In this document: in pieces, positions 8,122 through 17,203 of the stretch | Position numbering within the stretch: position 1 is the first letter of the stretch | How the letters are laid out: every line of letters begins with the position of its first letter | The notes under the pieces: generated by a model | Seen by the model: the letters and a program-made list of their open reading frames with translations, nothing else | Told to the model about the DNA's origin: nothing | Database searches by the model: none | Position numbers and translations under genes: made by a program | DNA from: VRUE01 sp035605695 | GTDB taxonomy: Bacteria > Actinomycetota > Thermoleophilia > Solirubrobacterales > 70-9 | Assembly: GCA_035605695.1 (NCBI GenBank) | Contig: DATNGZ010000051.1 | Span: forward strand, 47,157-111,156 | Direction of reading: 5' to 3' | DNA: 64,000 nucleotides

Positions 8122-11100
8122 ATGTCCAGTACCCAGTCCCGTGAGCTTCACGGTGAGGGCGGCCCCGTCCGCTACTCGCCAGAGCGTGCCTACCGGCCGC
8201 TTGTCTCGCCGCCCAGCGTCGAAGACAAGGATGCCTGTGCGATCTACGCCTCGGTCCGCAAGGACGCGACGCCGAGCCACGCGCCGATCGAGCTGGCGAT
8301 CCCGGCCCTGCAGAAAATGCTCCACCGCGCCGGCAACGTCGACGGCGAGGGTGACGGCTGCGGCCTGCTGCTCGACCTGCCGCGCAAGATCTGGGCGGAG
8401 GAGGTTCGCTCCGGCGGCCACGACCCCTCGCTCACCCTCGACGACGCCTTCGCCGTCGCCCACATCTTCGTCGAGCGCTCGCAGGACCTAGAGCGGATCC
8501 AGCACGACGCCCGCGAGCTGCTCGGTAACGGCGGCTTCCGCATCCTCGCCGAGCGGATCGGCATCGTCGACTCGCCCGCCCTCGGTCCGACCGCGCGTGA
8601 GGAGGAGCCGCACTTCTGGCAGATTGCCGGCCTCGTCGCCGACGCTTCACGTCGCGACCGCGTCCTCTTCGATCTGCTGATCGAGCTAGAGCAGCGCCTC
8701 GACGTCCACGTTCCCTCCTTCTCGGCGACGACCTGCGTCTACAAGGTGATGGGCGCGCCGAAGATCCTCGGCGAGTACTACCCCGACCTGCGCGACGAGC
8801 GCTTCGAGACGATCGGCAGCTTTGGCCACAACCGCTACTCGACCAACACCTGGCCCTCCTTCAAGCGCGTCCAGCCCTTCTCGGTGCTTGGGCACAACGG
8901 CGAGATCAACACGATCGCCCAGCTGCGCCAGGAGGCGAAAATGCTCGGGGTGCCGATCCACGCCGGCGGCTCGGACTCGCAGGACCTCAACCGCACGATC
9001 GACACCCTGGTCAGCCGCGACGGCCTCAGCCTTGCCGAGGCGATGGAGATGGTGGTGCCGCCGATCGTCGAAGAGATCCGCCGTATGCCGGAGGAGCTGC
9101 ACCGCTTCTACATGTACCTGCACCAGGCGATGGGTCCGTTCGCGCAGGGACCGGTGGCGCTGATCGCCCGCCACTCCGGCGAATGCGTCTTCTCCTCCGA
9201 CGCGCTCGGCCTGCGGCCGCTCTGGCAGGTGGAGACCACCGACGACTTCGTCTTCAGTTCCGAGCCGGGCGTCGTCCCGGTCAACGCGATGGTCTCCGAG
9301 CCCAAGCCGCTCGCCCCCGGTGAGAAGGCGCTGGTGATGATCGACCGCGAGCGCAAGCGCTCGACCTTGCACCCGCACGACGCGATGCTGCGCATCGTCC
9401 GCGCCAGCTGGCTGCGCCGCAACGGCGCCGAGGACGCCGCCGCCTACGACCGCGCCCTGGAGACCGGCGGCCCGCTCGAGGGCGAGGAGGTGCCGGGCTA
9501 TTCCGACGCGGGGCCGGAGGAGCCGGTCAAGGTCAGCGACCGCGTCCTCGCCGGCTTCGGCTGGCAGCGCGACGACGTCAAACTCGTCCAGCAGATGGCC
9601 TCCAACGGTTCGGAGCCGGTCGGCTCGCTGGGCTACGACGGGCCGCTTGCGGCGCTCTCACCCGAGCGCCAGAACCTCGCCGACTACTTCAAGGAGACCG
9701 TCGCCGTCGTCACCAACCCGGCGATCGACCGCGAACGCGAGATGGAGCACTTCTCCACCCGCACGATCTTCGGCCGTCGCCCCTCGATTACGGCCGCGGG
9801 CGAGGACACGGGCACGGTCGAGACCGCCTTCCCGATCATCCTCGGTGGCCACCACGGCCTCGCGCCGCTCTCCGACAAGGCCTACCGCAAGATCGCCCGC
9901 GAGCACCGCACCTACCTGCTCGAGGACCTCTGGGAGGAGTTCCGCGGCCGCGCCGACGTCGTCGATATCTCGCTGCTCGAGTCGGAGACGACGCGGGGCG
10001 CGATCGAGCGGATCAAGCAGGAGGCGGTGAAGAAAGTCCGCGACGGCGCCGAGCTGCTGGTGCTCACCGATCGCACCATCTACGACGCCGATCGCCGTTT
10101 CCTCGACCCGCACCTTGCCACCTCGGCCGTCGACCAGGCGCTGAAGGGCTTCAAGGTCGAGCCGGGCGAGGAGAACCTGCGCCGCCGCTGCGGCATCGTC
10201 CTGCGCTCGGCGGCGATCCGCAACGTCCACGACACGATGCTCGCCCTCGGCCTCGGCGCCAACGGCGTCTGCCCCTACACGATGGTCGAAGTCGTCTGTG
10301 TCGAGGACTACGAGAGCAACGTCTCCAACCTCTGCGATGCGCTCGAGAAGGGGATCGAGAAAGTGATCTCAACGATCGGGATCCACGAGGTGCGCGGCTA
10401 CGCGCGCCAGTTCTCCTCGATCGGGGTCAAGCCCGAGCTGGCCGAGATCTTCCTCACCGACGCCTTCGGCGCCTCGGAGTCGGGCGGCGTCGGCTTCACC
10501 AAGCTCGATGAGGACACCAACGAGCGCGCCCGCATCCTCGCCGGTGACGAAGAGGCAAAACCGGCGAAGACGTTCCGCTTCTACCCCAAGGTCTACAAGG
10601 CGGCGATCGCCACCGCCAACGGCACCGGCAGCTACGAGGAGTACTCGGAGAAGGTGCGCGACCTCGAGCAGCAGAGCCCGATCTCGATGCGCCACATCAT
10701 GGGCCTGAAGGGTGACCGGGAGCCGATCGCCGACCCGTCGGTAGTCGACGCCGGCGTCGGCCGCCACGACTACCCGGTGGTGATCTCCTCGATGAGCTTC
10801 GGCTCGCAGTCCGAGCCGGCCTTCCGCGCCTACGCCGAGGCGGCGAAGTCGATCAACGTGCTCTGCGTCAACGGCGAGGGTGGCGAGATCCGCGACATGT
10901 ACGGCAACTACCGCAAGTGGCGCGGCCAGCAGGTCGCCTCGGGCCGCTTCGGCGTCTCGGCGGAGATGCTCAACTCCTCCTACCTGGCCGAGATCAAGAT
11001 CGGCCAGGGCGCCAAGCCCGGCGAGGGCGGTCACCTGCCCGGCAAGAAGGTCTCCGAGAAGGTCGCCGCCGCCCGTAACGCGGCGCCCGGCACCGACCTG

Positions 11101-12798
11101 ATCTCGCCCTCCAACAACCACGACCTCTACTCGATCGAGGACCTCGCCGAGCTGATCGACGAGCTGAAGACGGTCAACCCCGATGTGCGCGTCTCGGTCA
11201 AGGTGCCGGTGGTGCCGAACATCGGCACGATTGGCCTCGGCATCGCCAAGGCGGGGGCCGACATCATCACCCTCTCCGGCTTCGAGGGCGGCACCGGCGC
11301 CGCCCGCCAGCACGCCCTGCGCCACGTCGGCCTGCCCTCCGACATCGGCACCCGCGCCGTGCACCGGGCGCTGATGGAGGCTGGCATCCGCAACCGGGTC
11401 GAGATCTGGGCCGACGGCGGCTACCGTCACGGCCACGACATCGTCAAGCTGCACTGCCTCGGCGCCAACCGGGTCGGCTTCGGCACCCTGGCGATGGTCA
11501 GCCTCGGCTGCACGATCTGCCGCGGCTGCCAGCTCGACACCTGTCACGTCGGCATCGCGACCCAGATCGAGACGGTCGAGCAAGCCCAGGAGCACGGGCT
11601 GAAGAAGTTCACCCCGCAGGAGGTTGACCTCGCGGCCGAGAGCTGTGCCCGCTTCTTCCAGGCGATGGGCGAGGAGGTCAAGCAGGTCGTCGCCTCGCTC
11701 GGCTACGAACGCGCCCAGGACCTGGTCGGTCGCTACGACCTGCTCGAGCAGGTCTCCCACCACGACGCGGTCGACCTGGCGCCGCTGATCACGCCGCTGG
11801 AGGAGTTCCTCGACCTCGAGCCGCTGGACCTGCCGGTGGCCGAGGAGCTGGTCGAGAATCGCGCTGAGGCAGGAATGGTCGTCGCCCGCCCGATCCGGAT
11901 GGAGGCTAAGCAGGCCTCGGCGCAGATCGGCGGCCTCGCCGGCGATATCTGCTCCGGCCGCACGATCCGCAACGAGTTCCCCCGCGCCACCGACGCCAAC
12001 GACCGCGTGCTCGGCACCGAGCTCTCGGGGGCGATCGCCCGCTCGCGCATCTTCGATGACGGACCGGAGTCAAACGACGACGTGCTCGCCAGTCTCGAGT
12101 TCAACGGCGGCTCGGTGGCAGGCCAGGGCCTCGGTGCCTTCAACTCATACGGCGTCTCGATCCGGATCGAGGGCGGTGCCCAGGATGGCGTCGGCAAGAC
12201 GATGCTGGGCGGCTCGGTTGCTGTGCTGAAGGGCAAAGGCGTCAAGGGCAAGCGGCTCAACGGCTCGGTTGGCAAGTCCTTCGCCTATGGCGCCCAGCGC
12301 GGCCGCCTCTACGTCCAGGGCTCGGCCGACTCGCGCTTCTGTATCCGCCTCTCCGGTGCCGACGTAGTCCTTGCCGGCGAGCCCGAAGAGGCAATCGACG
12401 ACAGCCGCGGCTGCATCGTCGACCGCGCCAACGCCAAGGGTTTCGCCTTCGAGTACATGACCTCAGGCCGCGCCATCGTCCTCGGCGACCTCGGCCCCTG
12501 GGCCTGCGCCGGGATGACCGGCGGCCGCGTCTACGTCCGCCACAACGCCTTCGGCATCGACCGCGATGCGATCGTGCGCAGGCTGGGCGAGGGCGCCAAG
12601 GTGGAGCTGAAAGAGATCGACGCCGAGGGCCTGCTCGACGTCGACGACCTGCTCGGCAGCTACGCGAGCGAACTGCGGGCGACGGGCCAAGACGAGGAGG
12701 CCGACCGTGTGATGGGCCTGGCCTCAGACGCGGCCGGCAACTTCCTAATGGTCGTCCCGCACAAGGTCCAGGCAGACCCAAGCATCTCGACTGAGTGA
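8122..12798 (+). CDS. gltB: Glutamate synthase, large (alpha) subunit
   Basis: A 1558-aa amidotransferase that makes glutamate from glutamine and 2-oxoglutarate. Start ATG 8122 is supported by GGGAGG at 8110-8115; a GTG at 8101 in frame is less likely. Cys39 in DKDACAIYAS is the expected N-terminal nucleophile of the glutaminase domain, so the first 38 residues would be a cleaved propeptide. The central and FMN synthase domains follow, with GGEGG near 10875 and SPSNNHDLYSIEDLAELI. Cysteines 1130, 1136 and 1141 (CTICRGCQLDTC) are the probable 3Fe-4S ligands. The C-terminal GXGXG beta-helix domain runs from about residue 1300. No gltD (NADPH subunit) is adjacent in this window. Confidence 0.96.
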   Translation: MSSTQSRELHGEGGPVRYSPERAYRPLVSPPSVEDKDACAIYASVRKDATPSHAPIELAIPALQKMLHRAGNVDGEGDGCGLLLDLPRKIWAEEVRSGGHDPSLTLDDAFAVAHIFVERSQDLERIQHDARELLGNGGFRILAERIGIVDSPALGPTAREEEPHFWQIAGLVADASRRDRVLFDLLIELEQRLDVHVPSFSATTCVYKVMGAPKILGEYYPDLRDERFETIGSFGHNRYSTNTWPSFKRVQPFSVLGHNGEINTIAQLRQEAKMLGVPIHAGGSDSQDLNRTIDTLVSRDGLSLAEAMEMVVPPIVEEIRRMPEELHRFYMYLHQAMGPFAQGPVALIARHSGECVFSSDALGLRPLWQVETTDDFVFSSEPGVVPVNAMVSEPKPLAPGEKALVMIDRERKRSTLHPHDAMLRIVRASWLRRNGAEDAAAYDRALETGGPLEGEEVPGYSDAGPEEPVKVSDRVLAGFGWQRDDVKLVQQMASNGSEPVGSLGYDGPLAALSPERQNLADYFKETVAVVTNPAIDREREMEHFSTRTIFGRRPSITAAGEDTGTVETAFPIILGGHHGLAPLSDKAYRKIAREHRTYLLEDLWEEFRGRADVVDISLLESETTRGAIERIKQEAVKKVRDGAELLVLTDRTIYDADRRFLDPHLATSAVDQALKGFKVEPGEENLRRRCGIVLRSAAIRNVHDTMLALGLGANGVCPYTMVEVVCVEDYESNVSNLCDALEKGIEKVISTIGIHEVRGYARQFSSIGVKPELAEIFLTDAFGASESGGVGFTKLDEDTNERARILAGDEEAKPAKTFRFYPKVYKAAIATANGTGSYEEYSEKVRDLEQQSPISMRHIMGLKGDREPIADPSVVDAGVGRHDYPVVISSMSFGSQSEPAFRAYAEAAKSINVLCVNGEGGEIRDMYGNYRKWRGQQVASGRFGVSAEMLNSSYLAEIKIGQGAKPGEGGHLPGKKVSEKVAAARNAAPGTDLISPSNNHDLYSIEDLAELIDELKTVNPDVRVSVKVPVVPNIGTIGLGIAKAGADIITLSGFEGGTGAARQHALRHVGLPSDIGTRAVHRALMEAGIRNRVEIWADGGYRHGHDIVKLHCLGANRVGFGTLAMVSLGCTICRGCQLDTCHVGIATQIETVEQAQEHGLKKFTPQEVDLAAESCARFFQAMGEEVKQVVASLGYERAQDLVGRYDLLEQVSHHDAVDLAPLITPLEEFLDLEPLDLPVAEELVENRAEAGMVVARPIRMEAKQASAQIGGLAGDICSGRTIRNEFPRATDANDRVLGTELSGAIARSRIFDDGPESNDDVLASLEFNGGSVAGQGLGAFNSYGVSIRIEGGAQDGVGKTMLGGSVAVLKGKGVKGKRLNGSVGKSFAYGAQRGRLYVQGSADSRFCIRLSGADVVLAGEPEEAIDDSRGCIVDRANAKGFAFEYMTSGRAIVLGDLGPWACAGMTGGRVYVRHNAFGIDRDAIVRRLGEGAKVELKEIDAEGLLDVDDLLGSYASELRATGQDEEADRVMGLASDAAGNFLMVVPHKVQADPSISTE

Positions 12799-12809
12799 AT
12801 CTTGGCGGG

Positions 12810-12915
12810 GGGAGGGGCGGTGGCCCCTCTGTCGGAACCCGCCGCCCGCACTTTCCGCAAGTACCACGGCGTAGCTCGGCTCACAAGTTCCGTCAGAGGG
12901 GCCACCGCCCCTCCC
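12810..12915. repeat. Family B long hairpin, copy 1
   Basis: Perfect 22-bp arms at 12810-12831 and 12894-12915 contain GGGAGGGGCGGTGGCC and CCCCTCTG. Inside, after one T-T mismatch, CGGAAC (12833-12838) pairs with GTTCCG (12887-12892). The loop region is homologous, in opposite orientation, to that of copy 2. Outside it, TCTCGACTGAG at the gltB end (12785-12795) is repeated inverted at 12926-12936, enlarging the structure. It starts 11 bases after the gltB stop and may also terminate gltB. Confidence 0.85.
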
Positions 12916-12949
12916 TTCGGAAGCTCTCAGTCGAGACGCTCTTGGGCGA

Positions 12950-12984
12950 GAAGCTTTTCGGGACGAGAAGGTCCCCAAAGCTTC
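12950..12984. terminator. Hairpin between two family B repeats
   Basis: GAAGCTTT (12950-12957) pairs with AAAGCTTC (12977-12984) around a 19-base loop. It lies between the two long family B hairpins in a convergent intergenic region and may contribute to transcription stop. No T-tract follows on either strand. Confidence 0.4.
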
Positions 12985-13019
12985 AGCTGGTTGACGACCG
13001 TCCTAAGCACGGGTAGGGA

Positions 13020-13123
13020 AGAGGGACGAATACCCCTCCTGCGGAACTTGTGAGCCAAGCTGAGACATGAGCCCTGCAGGTTGCGCGGGCGGCGGGTTCC
13101 GCAGGAGGGGTATTCGTCCCTCT
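13020..13123. repeat. Family B long hairpin, copy 2
   Basis: Perfect 28-bp arms at 13020-13047 and 13096-13123. The outer part reads AGAGGGACGAATACCCC and the inner part CTCCTGCGGAAC. Compared with copy 1 the middle of each arm differs on both sides so that pairing is kept. The interior shares GGAACTTGTGAGCC and GCGGGCGGCGGGTTCCG with the reverse complement of copy 1. The right arm includes two bases of the stop codon of the minus-strand gene that ends at 13122. Confidence 0.85.
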
Positions 13124-13544
13124 AACGCTCCCGAGTAAGCAGATCCGCGATCGCCCGAATCTCCTGCAGGAGACCATCGAGCATCTGCTCGTTGTTTGTG
13201 TGGATCCGCCACTCGGCGTACTTGCGGTCCTGCTCGACCTGGTTGAGGCGCTGCTCGAGGGCTTCGGTGCGGGCATCGATCCGGTTGATTCGCTTGCTTA
13301 GGCGCTTCTCCGTCTTGCGGATTCGCCGCTTTGTCAGGAAGTTGGTCTCCTCGCGGATGGCGTCGAGTTCGCGGCGTAGTGCTGTCTCGTCGACGCCGTT
13401 GCCCTGTTCGGAGAGCATCTCCTCGACCCCGCTGCGCACGCGCTCGATCTCCTCGTGGAGGCGTTCGCGGGCGCGCTCGGCAGCTACCTCGGGCGGCTCG
13501 GGCGAGGGGTCGCCTGGGGTTGGGTACTGGTCCACGACCCCCAT
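13122..13544 (-). CDS. Hypothetical coiled-coil protein
   Basis: A 140-aa protein from ATG 13544 (MGVVDQYPTPGDPSPEPPE); an upstream in-frame extension lacks a better start. After a Pro-rich N-terminus, residues ~25-135 are strongly charged and helical with heptad spacing (RRELDAIREETNFLTKRRIRK, EALEQRLNQVEQDRKYAEW). No signal peptide, membrane segment or catalytic motif is seen. It may be a structural or adaptor protein; the neighbouring FHA gene on the same strand is separate by ~120 bases. The stop codon lies in the arm of a family B hairpin. Confidence 0.6.
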   Translation of the reverse strand: MGVVDQYPTPGDPSPEPPEVAAERARERLHEEIERVRSGVEEMLSEQGNGVDETALRRELDAIREETNFLTKRRIRKTEKRLSKRINRIDARTEALEQRLNQVEQDRKYAEWRIHTNNEQMLDGLLQEIRAIADLLTRER

Positions 13545-13663
13545 GCTAAGGGCGCCGGTGGCCGGAATCACCGGCAAAGCCGGGCGCCGCCTCCTCTGCT
13601 CCCACGAGGACGCGCCAAGCACCACCAGCGATCTCGCGTCCTCATTCCCGCGTCCGGGGGCGG

Positions 13664-14230
13664 CTAGCGTTCTATAGCGACCAGGTGGAAGCGGCCGATT
13701 GCCAGCTCGTCGCCGTCCTCGAGTCGTCCCCAGTCGATGATCTCGCCGTTGAGGAAGACGCCGTTGAGGCTGCGATCGTCGAGCACGCGCAGCGAATCGG
13801 GCCGTTCGGAGACGATCAGTGCGTGGCGACGCGAGACGCTGGGATCATCGAGGCGGATGTCGGCGTTTGCGCTGCGGCCGATCCGCGTCCAACCCTCCTC
13901 GATCGGGAAGACCTGGATCTCTCCGTCGTCTTTTCGACAGACCAGAAAACGCCCGTCCCGTGGCAGCAGCCCTCGGGCCAGGTCGATCCACTCCGGCGTC
14001 GAGGTCGCTTCCGCGACCGCCATTTCGGCGGTTTGGCCATGCTCCTGCATCGGCTCGAAGATCGAGTCGCGCTGAAACTCGCTGGCTCCGCAGCGGGGGC
14101 ACTCGGGCAAACGATCGTTCTCGCGGAGCGAGAGTTGCGAGCCGCATGAGGCACAAAAAAACGTTCCTGAACCAGGGATCGCGCCTACGTCAAAGCTGTT
14201 GCTGCTGGTGCCGGGGCTGACAGTGATGAT
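13664..14230 (-). CDS. FHA-domain protein with N-terminal zinc ribbon, probable non-canonical ATC start
   Basis: The C-terminal ~90 residues are a forkhead-associated domain binding phosphothreonine: TRIGRSANADIRLDDPSVSRRHALI carries the conserved GR, S and RRH residues, followed by LNGVFLNG. Upstream lies a zinc ribbon, FFCASCG then PECPRCG, with two CxxC pairs. The only ATG/GTG/TTG start in frame (TTG 14110) would cut this ribbon in half and has no ribosome binding site. The frame stays open to a TGA near 14275, and a strong AAAGGAG at 14242-14236 stands five bases before ATC at 14230. I therefore place the start there (188 aa). FHA proteins usually act with Ser/Thr kinases; none is adjacent. 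Confidence 0.7.
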   Translation of the reverse strand: MITVSPGTSSNSFDVGAIPGSGTFFCASCGSQLSLRENDRLPECPRCGASEFQRDSIFEPMQEHGQTAEMAVAEATSTPEWIDLARGLLPRDGRFLVCRKDDGEIQVFPIEEGWTRIGRSANADIRLDDPSVSRRHALIVSERPDSLRVLDDRSLNGVFLNGEIIDWGRLEDGDELAIGRFHLVAIER

Positions 14231-14267
14231 GGGGTCTCCTTTCCCGGCGCCTCCACAATTAATGGTA

Positions 14268-14280
14268 GCGCTTCAAGCGC
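14268..14280. promoter_or_regulatory. Palindrome in the divergent FHA/SRPBCC intergenic region
   Basis: GCGCTTCAAGCGC is a 13-base palindrome located between the divergent genes, 38 bases upstream of the FHA start. It resembles an operator half-site pair. No regulator gene is adjacent to assign it to. Confidence 0.3.
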
Positions 14281-14355
14281 CAACTCGCACAAACTTTTTG
14301 ACGCATTTTGGTCATTACGGCCAGCGGCGGGCAGTAGGACTAGAATCGCGCCGCC

Positions 14356-14874
14356 ATGGGCCCGGTTAGCGCAGAGATTGAGATCGACGTACCTCGCCAG
14401 CGCGCCTTTGAGGCGATCGCCGACCTTTCCCTTCGCCCCGCCTTCACCGATCACTTCCTCGCTGACTTTCACCTGACGCGGATCGAGTCGACGGGGGTTG
14501 GCGCCGGGGCGCGGTTCCGCTTCGCCGTCTGGCCGCGGGCGGTCTGGATGGACACGACGATCGCCGAGGCCGACGAGCCGCACCGCCTGCTCGAGCACGG
14601 CCGCGGCGGGCGGCTCAACCGGATCCCCTCGACGACCCTGTGGGAGCTGATCGAGGGCCCGGGCGCGCTGACCAAGGTCCGCGTCTCTTACTGGACCGAG
14701 CCCTCGAACCGGATAGATCGTGCGCTCGAGCTGCTCTCCGGGGCCTCGATTCCCTACGAACGGCGCTGGCGCGAGGCCCTGCGCCGGCTGCGCGAGCAAC
14801 TCGAGTCGGGCGAGCTCGACCGGCACCATCTGGCGCTTGCCGGTGGCAACCGCCACGCAACCGGTATTCCCTGA
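14356..14874 (+). CDS. SRPBCC-family (polyketide cyclase/START-like) protein
   Basis: A 172-aa protein with the N-terminal SRPBCC pattern: a strand (SAEIEIDVPRQRAFEAIADLSLRPAFTD), then ESTGVGAGARFRF and a curved sheet, ending with a long helix (RRWREALRRLREQLES). Members bind hydrophobic ligands in a deep cavity; some are cyclases, many are of unknown function. TAGAAT at 14341-14346 lies nine bases before the ATG and no ribosome binding site is visible, consistent with a leaderless mRNA. The next gene starts 27 bases after the stop with its own -10 box. Confidence 0.7.
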   Translation: MGPVSAEIEIDVPRQRAFEAIADLSLRPAFTDHFLADFHLTRIESTGVGAGARFRFAVWPRAVWMDTTIAEADEPHRLLEHGRGGRLNRIPSTTLWELIEGPGALTKVRVSYWTEPSNRIDRALELLSGASIPYERRWREALRRLREQLESGELDRHHLALAGGNRHATGIP

Positions 14875-14901
14875 GCCCGGTCTTATAGGCTCTCGCCGCC
14901 G

Positions 14902-15450
14902 ATGCCCCGCCGCACCCGACTCGTCCTGACGCTGCTCGCCGCGCTTGCGCTGGCGGTGCTGAGCGTGACCATCTCGGCCTGCGGCTACTCGAGCGACACC
15001 AAGGACGTCGTCGAGGGCGAGGTCGTCGAGCTGGGCGATCTCAAATACCAGGTGGTCTTCTCGCGCTTCCTCAACCCCAACGACAACGAGGACTCGGCCT
15101 ACCTGGTTGGCCAGCCGGCGCCGCAGAAAGGCTCCGCTTACTTCGGCGTTTTCCTCGAAGTCCAGAACAAGAGCGAAGAGAACCAGAAGCTCGCCGAAAC
15201 CTTCACGATCGCCGACGCTGACGAGGAGACCTTCGACGCGATCCCCAGCGAAAGCCTCTACGCCTTCCCCTTCGGCGGCGAGGTCGAATCGCAGGAACCG
15301 ATCCCGGCCCCCGACTCAACTCCGCAGCAGGGCCCGATCGAGGGTTCGCTCGTGCTCTTCGAACTTCCTTCATCGGCCTCGGAGAACAGGCCGCTGACGC
15401 TCTCGATTGATGGGCCCGAAGGCCCGGCCGAAGTAACTCTCGACCTCTAG
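14902..15450 (+). CDS. Secreted lipoprotein with DUF4352-like domain
   Basis: A 182-aa protein. The N-terminus is a lipoprotein signal peptide ending in the lipobox TISAC, so the Cys would be lipidated and the protein held at the outer face of the membrane. The mature part is an immunoglobulin-like beta sandwich: GDLKYQVVFSRFLNP, then GVFLEVQNKSEENQKL and SLVLFELPSSASENRPLTLSI, the layout of DUF4352/telomeric-repeat-like extracellular domains. Function unknown. Its stop is only one base from the stop of the convergent penicillin-binding protein gene. Confidence 0.72.
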   Translation: MPRRTRLVLTLLAALALAVLSVTISACGYSSDTKDVVEGEVVELGDLKYQVVFSRFLNPNDNEDSAYLVGQPAPQKGSAYFGVFLEVQNKSEENQKLAETFTIADADEETFDAIPSESLYAFPFGGEVESQEPIPAPDSTPQQGPIEGSLVLFELPSSASENRPLTLSIDGPEGPAEVTLDL

Positions 15451-15451
15451 A

Positions 15452-17185
15452 TCAGAGTCCGGCCGAGAGAACCTGAGCTGCTGCGGGGGCGGCGACTTCG
15501 CCGCCTGCTGCTTCAGCTTCGATCAGCAGCACGCCGACCGCCAGCTTCGCCTTTTCCGCGGGGGCGAAGGCGGCGAACCAAGCGTCCTTGCGTTGCTGGG
15601 GATGTTCAGAGTTCTCTTCGCCCGGCCGCGGGCCGAGCTCGGCGGTACCGGTCTTGCCGGCCACCTGGGCCTCGGGAATCGCGCCGGCGGTGCCGGTGCC
15701 GCCGGTGACGACGCCGATCATCAGTTCGGTCAGTTCGTCGGCGATCTTCTTCGACATCACCCGCACCGGCTTCGTCTCGGGTCGCAGCTTCTTGTTGGCG
15801 ACGATCGAGGTCGGTTCGCGCACGCCGCCGTTGGCGATCGTCTGCGCCACCGTCGCCATCTGCAGCGGTGTTGCCAGCACTTCGCCCTGGCCGATCGCAC
15901 TGACGCCGAGGTCGAGTTCATCGCCGATTTCGGTCGGGATCGTCGATTCTTCCGGGTCGACTTCGGCGACGATCCGGGAGGCGTAGAGCGTCGGCGGCGA
16001 GTTGAAGCCGAACCGTTCCGCCACCTCGACCAGTTCGTCGTTGCCGATCTTCGGCCCGAGCGGGGCGAAATCGGCGTTGCAAGACTCGGCAAAGGCTTCG
16101 CGGAAGCTGCCACCGCAGTACTCGCCGTTGGCGTTTTCGATGAAGCGGCCGCCGACGTTGACCCCGTCGGTGATTTCGAATTCGTCGTCGAGGGAGACGA
16201 CGCCCTTCTCCAGGGCCGCGGTCGTCGTGATCGTCTTAAAGGTCGATCCGGGCGGCTGCGGGGCGGAGAAAGCCTGGCCGGCGAGGGCGCGGACGTCGCC
16301 GTTGCGCGAGTCGAGCAGGGCGATCCCGCCGACCCGTCCAGCCAGTGCGGAGACCGCGGTTTCCTGTAGGCCGGGATCGATCGTGGTCTTCACCGGCGCG
16401 CCAGCGGTGGGATCGGCCTTGGCGATCGTGCGGGCGCCACTGCCATCTTCGCTCACCGCCAGCAGCGAGCCGCCCGGCTTGCCGGCGAGGCGGGCGTTGA
16501 AGGCCCGCTCGAGGCCGCTGACCCCGACCGGGGTATCGGGGGCAAACCCCTTGCGGGCGAGCGCCTCGGCATCGTCTTCTTCAGCGGTGCCGACTTCCCC
16601 GGTGACGTCGATCGCCGAGCTGCCGAGCGGGTGGGCGCGGGCTTCGGCCGGGCCCTCGGCCAGCGGCGTGCCGTCGGCGGCGAGGATCGGCGCCCGGGGG
16701 GCGAGCTCGGTCTGGCTTTCGAGGTGCTCGCCGCTGTGCAGGCCGGGGAAGACCAGGCTCGGGTCCCAGGCGATGCCGCCTTCGTCGAAGGGCAGTTCGA
16801 CCGTGCCTTCGACCGTGCCGAAGGCGACGGTGCCGGCGACGACCTCCACTGGTACCACCGTCGACCCATTCCTCGATGTTTCGTCGGAGGGTGAGTCGGG
16901 GTCGAGCGAGCGCTGGGTCGAGACCATCTTTGCGTCACGGTAGGCGAGGACGAAGTCGTTGAGCTCGATCGCTCGCTGGGAGGCGGGGTTCAGCTCCTTG
17001 TACATCGCTGCGAAATCGTTGCGCTGCCAGGCGTCTGCGAAGCGTTCGGCTGTTTCCTTGTTGGGTGAGCCGGGTGCGCCCGCAACTGCGCCAACCACGA
17101 AGGCGACCAAGGCGATCAGTGCAAGTGGCAGCGTGCGGGTGGCGATGCGTCGCCGCCGCTCCACCTCGGGGGTGAGGGGACTCAT
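15452..17185 (-). CDS. Penicillin-binding transpeptidase with NTF2-like N-terminal domain
   Basis: A 577-aa class B-like penicillin-binding protein. Residues ~15-37 form the membrane anchor. Residues ~42-150 resemble the MecA_N/NTF2-like domain (ETAERFADAWQRNDFAAMYKEL). The transpeptidase domain has all three active-site motifs: SxxK in PGSTFKTIT, SxN as SCN in AESCNADFA, and KTGTAE near residue 520. It cross-links peptidoglycan outside the membrane. The combination is typical of PbpA/PenA-like actinobacterial proteins; no shape-determination genes are adjacent, so the exact role is open. It is transcribed away from the protease gene, with a family B hairpin between them. Confidence 0.9.
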   Translation of the reverse strand: MSPLTPEVERRRRIATRTLPLALIALVAFVVGAVAGAPGSPNKETAERFADAWQRNDFAAMYKELNPASQRAIELNDFVLAYRDAKMVSTQRSLDPDSPSDETSRNGSTVVPVEVVAGTVAFGTVEGTVELPFDEGGIAWDPSLVFPGLHSGEHLESQTELAPRAPILAADGTPLAEGPAEARAHPLGSSAIDVTGEVGTAEEDDAEALARKGFAPDTPVGVSGLERAFNARLAGKPGGSLLAVSEDGSGARTIAKADPTAGAPVKTTIDPGLQETAVSALAGRVGGIALLDSRNGDVRALAGQAFSAPQPPGSTFKTITTTAALEKGVVSLDDEFEITDGVNVGGRFIENANGEYCGGSFREAFAESCNADFAPLGPKIGNDELVEVAERFGFNSPPTLYASRIVAEVDPEESTIPTEIGDELDLGVSAIGQGEVLATPLQMATVAQTIANGGVREPTSIVANKKLRPETKPVRVMSKKIADELTELMIGVVTGGTGTAGAIPEAQVAGKTGTAELGPRPGEENSEHPQQRKDAWFAAFAPAEKAKLAVGVLLIEAEAAGGEVAAPAAAQVLSAGL

Positions 17186-17203
17186 TTTGCTTGAAAGGTA
17201 GTG

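Noticed and set aside
10369..11763. Long minus-strand frame inside gltB
   Set aside because: Shadow of the FMN domain of gltB with biased residues and no motif.
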